From the NCBI GenBank assembly GCA_026413805.1, contig JAOAKE010000020.1, forward strand, positions 1 to 14,001: 14,001 bases of DNA, read 5' to 3'. The translations under genes were made by a program, and so were the position numbers. This DNA is from Microcaldota archaeon. GTDB taxonomy: Archaea > Micrarchaeota > Micrarchaeia > Anstonellales > Anstonellaceae. The notes below the pieces were generated by a model. The model had not been told where the DNA came from and ran no database searches. It saw nothing but the letters and a program-made list of their open reading frames with translations. This document shows positions 1 to 6,146 of this stretch, in pieces (position 1 is the stretch's first letter; the number at the start of each line of letters is the position of its first letter).

Positions 1-1
1 G

Positions 2-802
2 TGCACACTCTCCTGCACTCTCCCATTAAGGGTGGCGATTATCCCCAACAAGTGCACACTATCAACTGTTAACCATTCAACAGGGAGCCTATTTAGTGCA
101 AATGACTGGTCATTAGTAGTCTCAAGATGCAGAAAAGAAACTACTCAGGTGCAGCCTGACTGCCCGCCTGCCCAAACAAAGGGAAAAAGACCGACAAACA
201 TATTCCGCTTTGGAGACCCTGACAAGTGCATCATAACAATTTCCACTCCAACAGAATGCCCTGCTCTTGGCTGGAGCACAACCATAACTTCAGCATCTTT
301 TAACCCAACCATTACCCCTGCAATGCTTAACCCAATGTCCAACTTCTCAACACAGGACTCTCCTGAGCAGACAGGCACAATATCTGCCCAAAGCCTCAAT
401 CCAATAGCCCCAATCTCTTGCTCATTAGGCGTCAGGGTGGGACTAATAGGCCCGGATTACCAAGCAAACGCAAAAGTAGGCAAATTAATATTTAATTTAG
501 GCGAACAGTTCCCTGTCAATGCCACAATAACCAATATAGGGAATGTCAAGCCAAATTCTAAGTCCCTAACCCGCCTGAGCGGAAACTGCACTCTTCAGGA
601 AGTCGTTACTCCTGCACTTGCCCCAGATGAGTCTTTCAGCCACACCTTTTCTTGCACATGTTTCACTCCAGGCTATAATAGCATTTACGTAACTGCAGAT
701 GCAAACGATGAGATAACTGAAATAAACGAGAAAAACAACAAGGCGACCATAGTAGTATTTTGCGGGGCGTTGTCTGCCCCAGTCTGCGCAGACTTTGTAT
801 GA
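2..802 (+). CDS. Secreted Cys-rich protein with CARDB-like domain (5' end outside window)
   Basis: The frame is open from base 2 to a TGA at 800-802, so the gene enters from the left. The GTG at base 32 is only the first possible start codon, not a convincing start. The C-terminal half, roughly the last 115 residues, has the pattern of a CARDB (cell-adhesion-related Ig-like) domain: a strand ending in FPVNATITNIGN, a middle strand pair, then ITEINEKNNKATIVV, the classic terminal strand of this family. Cysteines are frequent (CTLS twice near the start, CTC and FC near the end), which suggests an extracellular, disulfide-stabilised protein. There is no C-terminal membrane anchor in the visible part. 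Function is likely cell-surface adhesion or structure; this is inferred from the domain only. The upstream part, including any signal peptide, cannot be seen. Confidence 0.75.
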   Translation, partial: CTLSCTLPLRVAIIPNKCTLSTVNHSTGSLFSANDWSLVVSRCRKETTQVQPDCPPAQTKGKRPTNIFRFGDPDKCIITISTPTECPALGWSTTITSASFNPTITPAMLNPMSNFSTQDSPEQTGTISAQSLNPIAPISCSLGVRVGLIGPDYQANAKVGKLIFNLGEQFPVNATITNIGNVKPNSKSLTRLSGNCTLQEVVTPALAPDESFSHTFSCTCFTPGYNSIYVTADANDEITEINEKNNKATIVVFCGALSAPVCADFV

Positions 803-834
803 CTTCAACACGCTAACCCATTAAAATACCACAA

Positions 835-846
835 ATATTATAAAAT
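835..846 (+). promoter_or_regulatory. TATA-like promoter element for the 868 gene
   Basis: An A/T-only stretch (ATATTATAAAAT) is centred about 27 bases before the ATG at 868. That spacing places the transcription start at or next to the start codon, so the mRNA is probably leaderless. No SD-like sequence precedes the ATG, which agrees. Confidence 0.6.
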
Positions 847-867
847 CGGTGTCCGATATTCTACCGC

Positions 868-1506
868 ATGGATAATTTGTTCAACCTGCCTTTCATGAAA
901 AAGCCTCCTTCAAAGCCAGAAGAGCCAGCTGCAAGCGCCAAGCCATCCCCAGAAGCTCAAGAGAACGAGAAGAAGCTCAAACTATACCGGCTAATAATTG
1001 AAAGATACCGTGACAAGATAGAGCAGTATGAAACAAAGTCGGTCTCTGAGCTAAAAATGCTTGTTGCCCCTTATGACGAGAAAATAGCCTCAGTCAAGAA
1101 TGCAATAACTGAGAATTTCCACCCATATATTTATGAGGAAAATTTTCTTGAGGCAGCAAAATCAGCCTTTGCTTATCTTTCCAGCTTCCAGACAATTTCT
1201 TCTCCTGTCTCTTTTTGGCTTTCCTTTGGGGAGATGGAAGAAATCATGGCCGGAGATGAAATAGACAAGTCCATATTCCTCTGCTCCATCCTGCGAGCAC
1301 TTGGGAGCGAAAATGCAAAGGTTTTTGTGACTGAGAGCAAAAACGCCTATGTGCTCTTCCAGTTCGGTGGCAAGAGCTTTGTGGCAGACCATTCTAAGGA
1401 CAACCTGCAGGAGTTTGATTCAGGCGAGGCTGCAATGTCTTCGCTGCGCGGAAGGATACTTTATGCATTTAACGACAAGGAGTATGAAGACTTTCGCGAA
1501 GGGTGA
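868..1506 (+). CDS. Coiled-coil protein with degenerate transglutaminase-like fold
   Basis: This 212-residue protein has a Pro/Ala/Lys-rich N-terminus (about 11-32), a charged helical or coiled-coil stretch (about 34-82), and a C-terminal region resembling transglutaminase-like cysteine peptidase folds. Residues 113-146 (PVSFWLS, then AGDEIDKSIFLCSILRALG) match the helix that normally reads GDCED..LL..LLRALG. Residues 159-175 (NAYVLFQFGGKSFVADH) match the HAWV....G.WY.VD strand pair. The usual nucleophile after GD is Glu131, and the usual His is Asn159; only Asp174 of the triad seems to remain. I infer a non-catalytic, structural or binding version of the fold. There is no signal peptide or membrane segment, so it should be cytoplasmic. 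Its start is set by the TATA element 27 bases upstream. Real substrate or partner unknown. Confidence 0.75.
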   Translation: MDNLFNLPFMKKPPSKPEEPAASAKPSPEAQENEKKLKLYRLIIERYRDKIEQYETKSVSELKMLVAPYDEKIASVKNAITENFHPYIYEENFLEAAKSAFAYLSSFQTISSPVSFWLSFGEMEEIMAGDEIDKSIFLCSILRALGSENAKVFVTESKNAYVLFQFGGKSFVADHSKDNLQEFDSGEAAMSSLRGRILYAFNDKEYEDFREG

Positions 1507-1525
1507 GGGCTTAAAAAAGGATAAA

Positions 1526-1538
1526 GCCTTAAAAATGC
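1526..1538 (+). promoter_or_regulatory. TATA-like element for rpoK (second copy at 1509-1520)
   Basis: Two similar elements, GCTTAAAAAAGG at 1509-1520 and GCCTTAAAAATGC at 1526-1538, lie in the gap after the 868 gene. The second would give a transcription start near 1558 and a leader of about 30 bases carrying the SD site at 1579-1585. Which copy is used cannot be told. Confidence 0.5.
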
Positions 1539-1578
1539 ATGCCTACAACTTCAACCTCTGCCAGTTATTTTGCATTTT

Positions 1579-1585
1579 AGGTGAT
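1579..1585 (+). promoter_or_regulatory. Strong Shine-Dalgarno site of rpoK
   Basis: AGGTGAT is a perfect match to part of the GGAGGTGAT complement of the archaeal 16S rRNA 3' end. It ends four bases before the ATG at 1590. It decides for that ATG over the in-frame GTG at 1581, which lies inside the site. Confidence 0.65.
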
Positions 1586-1589
1586 TTGC

Positions 1590-1760
1590 ATGCCTGCCCT
1601 TTCAAAATTTGAGCTTGCAAGGATAATCGGGGCAAGAGCGCTGCAGCTTTCGTATGGCGCCCCCCCTCTTATTGAAGTAAAGCCAGGTGAGTCCTCTATA
1701 GATGTTGCAAAAAGAGAGCTTGAGGCAGGGATAATCCCGCTGGTCGTCCTGAGGGCTTAA
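1590..1760 (+). CDS. rpoK: DNA-directed RNA polymerase subunit K (RpoK/Rpb6/omega family)
   Basis: This 56-residue gene is below usual ORF length cut-offs but is clearly recognisable. It carries the family core KFELARIIGARALQLSYGAP, followed by LIEV, then a short acidic linker, and the C-terminal motif VAKRELEAGIIPLVVLR. Archaeal RpoK is normally about 55-60 residues and has exactly these two blocks; it corresponds to eukaryotic Rpb6 and bacterial omega and helps assemble the polymerase by binding the largest subunit. The start ATG is supported by a perfect SD site four bases upstream. Its TAA stop shares bases with the stop codon of the convergent rnhB gene (TTAA at 1757-1760). A T7 run at 1773-1779 could terminate its transcript. 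No polymerase neighbours are nearby, so it seems to be expressed alone. Confidence 0.93.
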   Translation: MPALSKFELARIIGARALQLSYGAPPLIEVKPGESSIDVAKRELEAGIIPLVVLRA

Positions 1761-2395
1761 AATTCAACTAGCTTTTTTTGCCTTTCTCTTTGAAGCGTAA
1801 CCCACTTTTTTCTCAAGTAGGGCTCAAGCTGCGGGAATTCAGCCCTTCGCTCAATTACTCGCTGGGTGAACGGGTCTGAGGTGTAGCCTGAGTTAAAATC
1901 AACCCCAGTTTCCCTCTTTATTTTTTCTATTTCCTTGTCACGCAACACCTTGGCTATTATTGATGCTGCCCCAACTATCACATAAGTGTCGTCTGCCTTG
2001 TTTGCAGCAACTATCCTTTCCCTCTTTTTCAAGTATTTCTCAATCCTTTTTGCAAATTTTTCAGGTGCGTTGTCAGGAGAATCCACATAGACTGTTGCAT
2101 CTGCAATCCCGAGGCGGTCAATTGCCTGCGCTATCTTCATCGCCTCAATCTCGTTTAAATTGTGCCTTTCCATCAGCTCGTTTATTTCAGCTGCCGAAAT
2201 CTTCACGGTGGCATATCTGCACAGCCTTCCTATCTTGCCATAAAGCATCGTCCTCTGCCTTGGAGTAAGCTTCTTTGAGTCCTTTACTCCGAGTTCTTTT
2301 AGCTTATACTCCTCAAGCGGGCTGATGGCTGCTGCGCAAATAACCATCGGCCCTATGATGCATCCACGCCCAGCTTCGTCCACCCCAATTATCAT
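1757..2395 (-). CDS. rnhB: Ribonuclease HII
   Basis: RNase HII cuts the RNA strand of RNA-DNA hybrids and starts removal of single ribonucleotides from DNA. With the ATG at 2395 the protein has 212 residues, the usual archaeal size, and begins directly with the first motif (IIGVDEAGRG). The four acidic active-site residues appear as Asp6, Glu7, Asp105 (VYVDSPD) and Asp135 (NKADDTY). KDSKKL, GAASIIAKV and NSGYTSDP are further family motifs. The frame stays open upstream to a TTG at 2455, which would add 20 residues and overlap the preceding gene by 26 bases; I prefer the ATG because the extension has no family counterpart and a weak SD-like AGGCGAT precedes the ATG. It lies 34 bases after the 78-residue gene, likely in one transcript with it and possibly nreA. 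Its stop shares bases with that of rpoK. Confidence 0.93.
   Translation of the reverse strand: MIIGVDEAGRGCIIGPMVICAAAISPLEEYKLKELGVKDSKKLTPRQRTMLYGKIGRLCRYATVKISAAEINELMERHNLNEIEAMKIAQAIDRLGIADATVYVDSPDNAPEKFAKRIEKYLKKRERIVAANKADDTYVIVGAASIIAKVLRDKEIEKIKRETGVDFNSGYTSDPFTQRVIERRAEFPQLEPYLRKKWVTLQRERQKKLVEF
1773..1779 (+). terminator. T7 tract after rpoK, inside the rnhB 3' end
   Basis: Seven consecutive T on the plus strand lie 13 bases after the rpoK stop. Archaeal polymerases stop on oligo-T in the non-template strand without needing a hairpin. The same bases encode the Gln-Lys-Lys near the C-terminus of RNase HII on the other strand. Confidence 0.45.
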
Positions 2396-2429
2396 TCCAT
2401 CGCCTGCTTCTTGACCTGTTAACCATCCA

Positions 2430-2666
2430 CTATTCCACTTCAATGTTTTTGACAATTACTGAATCTGCATTTTTCCTGTCCTTGTTCTCTTTAATTTCCA
2501 AACTTGAGCTTGGAAATCTCAACCGAAGCTCCCTTGCAAGAGACACCTTTGAGACCGAAACCTTCTTTCCAACAACAAGCCTAATCACAACTACTTTCTG
2601 CCCGCTTGCAGCCTGCCTTATTATAGCCTCAATCTCATCAACCAAAGTCGGCGCATCCTCGTCCAT
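2430..2666 (-). CDS. Conserved-looking small protein, possibly HypA-like fold without zinc site
   Basis: I do not recognise this 78-residue protein with confidence. It starts with an acidic helix (about 8-20), then alternates strand-like segments: KVVVIRLVVGKK (about 24-35), a helix with SLARELRLRF, then SSLEIKEN, and SVIVKNIEV at the end. The order helix, VV.IRLVVG strand, helix, LEI strand recalls the nickel-binding N-terminal half of HypA, but the initial Met-His and the CxxC zinc pairs are absent, so nickel delivery is unlikely. It sits between nreA and rnhB on the same strand, 25 bases after nreA, and has its own TATA-like element 26 bases before the ATG. A role in nucleic acid maintenance would fit the context but is only inference. 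Confidence 0.7.
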   Translation of the reverse strand: MDEDAPTLVDEIEAIIRQAASGQKVVVIRLVVGKKVSVSKVSLARELRLRFPSSSLEIKENKDRKNADSVIVKNIEVE

Positions 2667-2687
2667 GATTAGTTTGCAGAAAAAAGA

Positions 2688-2697
2688 ATTATTAAAA
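2688..2697 (-). promoter_or_regulatory. TATA-like element for the 78-residue gene
   Basis: On the minus strand TTTTAATAAT lies at the end of nreA, centred about 26 bases before the ATG at 2666, the spacing of a leaderless archaeal promoter. It would let the small gene and rnhB be transcribed apart from nreA. Confidence 0.5.
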
Positions 2698-3903
2698 CTC
2701 GTTTAATCGCCGCTGCGCCAATATCCTGCTTCTTGAGAGGTATTCCTCAATCGGGATGGCAAGCCTCTTTTCGCATTCTTTCAGAGCCTCGCGCAGGCTG
2801 TCAAACCTTATAGGTGGGTTAAGAAAGGCATGCCTGACGTTTTCCCGCACCTCCCAAACGCCTACTGGCACGTCGTAGCCAGGTCCAATCTCCCTGAAAA
2901 CAACTGCCCTCGCCTGCCGCTTCATTTTATGCAGCGCCTCGCAGACTGCAAGCCTTGCAGCATAATAGCCACCGCCCTGCCTTTCAGCATACGCAGCCCT
3001 TCCAGAATAAGGCTCGTATTCCTCTGAGATGCCTGCGGCGAGCTTTCTTCTTGGGGCAAGATCGCCGCTACAGGGCAGCCCTTTCCTCTCTTCTAAAGCC
3101 TCGCGGCTTATCACTGCTTCAAACTGCTCATATTCCCACTGCCCAGGCAGAAGAAGTATTTCAAAGTGGTTGTCAAGATAGGTGTTTGAATAAAGGGCAG
3201 GGCAGGATAACTCTGGAAACTGCCTCACGCTTGAGAGCAGCTTTTTTGCAGCTATGTCGTCTGTTGCAGTTATTGCCCACCTGGTTGGGACCAAGCGTCG
3301 CTCTTTTTTGCTCCCCAGGATTCCCCCTGACAAAAGCTTGGAAAGGTAATGCACGTCAAAGCCGTCCTGCAAAAGCTCGCCTATTGCCTCAGATGCATTT
3401 ACTCCCTCGTTGAAGAGCGAATCCACCTTTTTTGGGACTGCAGGGTTGCCTGCAAGGGAAAGCCTTTCAAGAGGGGCCGTTGCTCCTATGGGAGAAGCAA
3501 TGTTGTCAAACAAAAGCGAAAAGGAAGGAATTTTTGAAAACCGCACCTCAGTGTCAACAGGCTTGATGCTCATCAGCGCCTCCTGTGCCGTTTCAAGAAT
3601 CCTCTCGGAATCCATAACATTTATTTTTCTCATCCCGCGGATTACCTGCGCCCTTGCCTCAATTATCCTCTCAATTTCCATCCCATAAAGCAAGGAGGGC
3701 TCATCAACCACCCTTTCTTTTGAGATAAGAGGCCCCCAATATACATTCGGGTAAAAGCTGTGGCCTACAAACAGGAAGGGAGGCGAAGGGCCAAACATCT
3801 CTTGCTTCAGCTCTTCCTTCATTTTTTGCGCCACCCTGCTTGCAATCCTGTGCGGGCACCAAACTCGCATCTGCCTGCGGCAGCTTTCACACAGCTCTGC
3901 CAT
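2692..3903 (-). CDS. nreA: Archaeal DNA repair protein, NreA family
   Basis: This 403-residue protein has the features of the archaeal Nre family, which is linked to DNA damage resistance and to binding of the sliding clamp PCNA. The N-terminus has a putative zinc site C5-x2-C8-x7-C16-x-H18. Family blocks follow: FLFVGHSFYPNVYWGPL (43-59), an acidic stretch LLYGMEIERII, LLQDGFDV (178-184), and LVPTRWAITATDD (204-216). The last seven residues, QRRLNEF (397-403), fit a PCNA-interacting (PIP) box of the form QxxLxxF, as known at the C-terminus of Nre proteins. The ATG at 3903 lies 27 bases from the TATA element shared with dphB and needs no leader. It is followed by a 78-residue gene and rnhB, whose product also acts on DNA, suggesting a repair-related cluster. 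NreA versus NreB cannot be separated by eye. Confidence 0.9.
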   Translation of the reverse strand: MAELCESCRRQMRVWCPHRIASRVAQKMKEELKQEMFGPSPPFLFVGHSFYPNVYWGPLISKERVVDEPSLLYGMEIERIIEARAQVIRGMRKINVMDSERILETAQEALMSIKPVDTEVRFSKIPSFSLLFDNIASPIGATAPLERLSLAGNPAVPKKVDSLFNEGVNASEAIGELLQDGFDVHYLSKLLSGGILGSKKERRLVPTRWAITATDDIAAKKLLSSVRQFPELSCPALYSNTYLDNHFEILLLPGQWEYEQFEAVISREALEERKGLPCSGDLAPRRKLAAGISEEYEPYSGRAAYAERQGGGYYAARLAVCEALHKMKRQARAVVFREIGPGYDVPVGVWEVRENVRHAFLNPPIRFDSLREALKECEKRLAIPIEEYLSRSRILAQRRLNEF

Positions 3904-3927
3904 GGAATTTTTTGGCTTCTTGCCAGC

Positions 3928-3934
3928 TTAAAAA
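3928..3934. promoter_or_regulatory. Shared bidirectional TATA element between nreA and dphB
   Basis: TTAAAAA is the only strong A/T element in the 54-base gap. It is centred at 3931, while the midpoint of the two start codons (3903 and 3958) is 3930.5. It therefore stands about 27 bases from both ATGs, the right distance for leaderless transcription in either direction. Confidence 0.6.
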
Positions 3935-3957
3935 CCATTCCTAGCCAAAATTCCACT

Positions 3958-4722
3958 ATGGCAAAGGGCTCCCTTTTGCTGGTCGGCCTCGGGATTGGCG
4001 ACGAGAAAGGCATATCCTGCGAAGGCATAGCGGCGCTTCGCTCCTGCAAAAAAGTCTTTGCAGAGTGCTACACCAACCTGCTTCCGAAAGGCACGCTAAA
4101 AAGGCTGGAGAGGCTAATTCAAAAGCCAATTGCCGTCCTTGGGAGGGAAGAAGTTGAAGGCGAAAGCATTATTCTATCCTCAGCAATGAAAAGAAAAACC
4201 GCACTGGTGGTGCCAGGCGACCCCCTCATTGCGACAACGCATATCTCATTGGCAATCTCTGCAAAAAAGAGAAAAATACCTGTCCAAATAATCCATTCCT
4301 CCTCCATTCTGTCCGCAGCCATCGGCGAGTCAGGCCTTCAGGCATACAAATTCGGGAAGGTTGCCACACTGGCATACTGGAAGGAGAATTACAAGCCCAA
4401 GGCAGCATATGACGTCATTGCAGAAAACCTTTCACGCGGGCTGCACACCCTACTTTTGCTAGACATTGATGAGAAGCTTGGCCCAATGGCCCCTAAAACT
4501 GCGGCAGGCCTTCTGCTTCAAATTGAGGCTGAAGAAAAAAGGGGGATTTTTTCACCCAAAACTAAAGTAATCCTTCTGCAAGGGGTGGGGCGCTCAAAAC
4601 AAACAGCAAAGTATTGCTCGCTTGAAGAGCTTGCCCGCCTTTTGCTTCCCCCGGTTCCGGCTGTCCTGATTGTCCCTGGGAAGCTGCATTTCCTTGAGGA
4701 GGAGTTTCTCTCTTTGTTATAG
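3958..4722 (+). CDS. dphB: Diphthine synthase (diphthamide biosynthesis methyltransferase)
   Basis: DphB uses S-adenosylmethionine to methylate the modified histidine of elongation factor 2 during diphthamide synthesis; it is specific to archaea and eukaryotes. The 254-residue product has the tetrapyrrole methylase-like fold: LLLVGLGIGDEKGIS at the N-terminus (6-20), CKKVFAECYTN (30-40), VVPGDPLIATTH (84-95), GLQAYKFGKVATLAY (126-140), and the C-terminal IVPGKLHFLEEEFL, all typical of DphB. The frame stays open upstream to 3760, but the ATG at 3958 gives the family N-terminus and lies 27 bases from the shared TATA element. The last 161 bases overlap the end of the opposing 490-residue gene. 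A T7 tract about 50 bases after the stop (4773-4779) may end its transcript. Confidence 0.95.
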   Translation: MAKGSLLLVGLGIGDEKGISCEGIAALRSCKKVFAECYTNLLPKGTLKRLERLIQKPIAVLGREEVEGESIILSSAMKRKTALVVPGDPLIATTHISLAISAKKRKIPVQIIHSSSILSAAIGESGLQAYKFGKVATLAYWKENYKPKAAYDVIAENLSRGLHTLLLLDIDEKLGPMAPKTAAGLLLQIEAEEKRGIFSPKTKVILLQGVGRSKQTAKYCSLEELARLLLPPVPAVLIVPGKLHFLEEEFLSLL

Positions 4723-6034
4723 CAAAAGAAACCTTGCCTTCCTTGTCTGCAACCAGCTTTTTCCTCTCTTCATTTTTTTGCTGCACCGCTTCCAGCCATT
4801 CCTTTGCTTCAAATCCTTCTATTATGGCATTTTGCCTCAATGTGTCGTGGTAATGCTTTATCATCTGCGGAAGGGCAGCCAAAAGCCACTCCCTTGAAAC
4901 TTCGAGGGAAAAGATAGAGGCATAAGTAAGGTTGTATGGAAGGAGGCTTGGCACCACTTTTATCTCCCGCGCCCTTTCCCCAAGGGCATCTATTATTATC
5001 TCCGAGCCGCGTATTTGGTCTACAAATGGCATCTCAATCTCAAACAGGCCAGCGCCGCCATCATACACCTTTAATATCGGGCTTCCAGACCTTCCTCCCT
5101 TTTTCAAGGTGCTGGGGCTGAATTGCCTTGGCCCGCAAAGGGCGAACCCTTCTTTTAGCCTTTCCAAGTCCCTTTGAGAGACGATCCTGAGCTTTTCTAC
5201 AAGGTAATCATAGCTTGTGCCTTTAGTCTGCTTTTCAATGGCCGAGAGAAGAATTTCGCTTATTATGAATGAGTACCTCTGTGCCCATGGCACCTGCCAA
5301 GCTATTTTCAGCACCGCATTTCGTATTTTTTCCTCTTTTAATTGTGGGTCTTCTATGCTGCCCAGCTCAAGGGCATTGACAGTGGCATCAATCTTCTTTG
5401 CGATGTCTGCGGATATGTGCTGCCTCACCCTGATGAGGTACTTTTTGTATGCCCGCTCCCATCCAAAACCCATAAGATCTGATGCCCTGCGAGTGAGGAC
5501 TTTAACATCCTCCGAGGTTCTTTCACCCCACATCCACTCAATGAAAGAGAGGGCAGAAGAAACAGCATGAAAGCGCTTTACCTCCCCCCTGTAGGGCACC
5601 AGCAAAGGAATCCCTTTTTGGACATATTCCCCGAAGTCATGCGCACCGGCAGCATAAACTCCCTGCTCAGGCATGTCCAGCATAACAGCATGGAGGATTG
5701 CCCTCAATGAGTGCGAAGCCTCTGGGTTGCCGCTTGCCCTTGTCATTTCCTTGGTAGTAAGCTCAATAGTGTCCATCATTACCTCAAGCTTTTGGAAAAA
5801 AAGCTGGTTTGGGACCTCATTTGCCCTTGAGGGGCGCAGGTCCTTTTCACTATACCCCAAAGAGCCTCTTATCTTGCGCCTTATCTTTTTCGGGTCAAAT
5901 ACGCTTAGCTGCTCTTCAAAGCGCCTTATCCACTTTTTGTCAAGAACTGGCGAAATCTCGCCCTTGACAAAGGAGTATTTTATCTCGCGCATGGTTTTGC
6001 GAGCCATGTCATGAGACCCATTTACGATTATCAT
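4562..6034 (-). CDS. Unknown 490-residue soluble protein
   Basis: I do not recognise this protein. It is long, charged and mostly helical in appearance, without signal peptide or membrane segments, so probably cytoplasmic. About residues 60-300 are helix-rich, with ASHSLRAILHAVMLDMPEQGVYAAGAHDFGEYVQKGIP and IEWMWGERTSEDVKVLTRRASD-type blocks; about 300-420 look more mixed alpha/beta (PILKVYDGGAGLFEIEMPFVDQ, SEIIIDALGER). After about 435 a low-complexity tail rich in Gly, Gln, Pro and Ala follows. The final 53 codons are antisense to the conserved end of dphB. The start at 6034 is supported by a TATA-like element 25 bases upstream; internal ATGs at codons 10 and 15 are alternatives. It stands alone, between mevalonate kinase and dphB. 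No function can be assigned from sequence. Confidence 0.85.
   Translation of the reverse strand: MIIVNGSHDMARKTMREIKYSFVKGEISPVLDKKWIRRFEEQLSVFDPKKIRRKIRGSLGYSEKDLRPSRANEVPNQLFFQKLEVMMDTIELTTKEMTRASGNPEASHSLRAILHAVMLDMPEQGVYAAGAHDFGEYVQKGIPLLVPYRGEVKRFHAVSSALSFIEWMWGERTSEDVKVLTRRASDLMGFGWERAYKKYLIRVRQHISADIAKKIDATVNALELGSIEDPQLKEEKIRNAVLKIAWQVPWAQRYSFIISEILLSAIEKQTKGTSYDYLVEKLRIVSQRDLERLKEGFALCGPRQFSPSTLKKGGRSGSPILKVYDGGAGLFEIEMPFVDQIRGSEIIIDALGERAREIKVVPSLLPYNLTYASIFSLEVSREWLLAALPQMIKHYHDTLRQNAIIEGFEAKEWLEAVQQKNEERKKLVADKEGKVSFAITKRETPPQGNAASQGQSGQPEPGEAKGGQALQASNTLLFVLSAPPLAEGLL
4773..4779 (+). terminator. T7 tract downstream of dphB
   Basis: A run of seven T on the plus strand, about 50 bases after the dphB stop, could act as an archaeal oligo-T terminator. 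It lies inside the coding sequence of the opposing 490-residue gene (Gln-Gln-Lys-Asn region). A weaker T5 run precedes it at about 4758. Confidence 0.4.
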
Positions 6035-6054
6035 CGCTAGAGCACCCTAACATG

Positions 6055-6062
6055 TTTTATTA
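6055..6062 (-). promoter_or_regulatory. TATA-like element for the 490-residue gene
   Basis: On the minus strand TAATAAAA is centred about 25 bases before the ATG at 6034, as in a leaderless promoter. The remaining gap to the mevalonate kinase stop (6063-6146) holds only a weak imperfect inverted repeat and no gene. Confidence 0.55.
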
Positions 6063-6146
6063 CACAGAAAATCATTGTTGGACACGTTATTTATTGTTTC
6101 TGATGGGTTCTATTCTTAATACTTTCTACCTGCCAGCTAAAAGCAG

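Noticed and set aside
1..60. Nine-base direct repeat GTGCACACT at 1-9 and 52-60
   Set aside because: Only two copies inside a coding frame, each giving a Cys-Thr-Leu-Ser string; most likely a protein repeat or chance, not a DNA element.
2396..2455. 20-codon N-terminal extension of RNase HII from a TTG
   Set aside because: It would overlap the 78-residue gene, and RNase HII normally begins just before the DEAGRG motif, as with the ATG at 2395.
2955..3413. 152-residue plus-strand frame inside nreA
   Set aside because: Antisense to conserved NreA blocks; composition is rich in Arg, Leu, Pro and Cys as in non-coding shadows.
3760..3957. 66-codon N-terminal extension of dphB
   Set aside because: The frame is open but overlaps nreA on the other strand and the shared promoter; the family N-terminus begins at 3958.
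6063..6146. Possible hairpin (CAGAAA/TTTCTG) in the gap after mevalonate kinase
   Set aside because: Only six base pairs with a 26-base loop; too weak to call a terminator or RNA gene.
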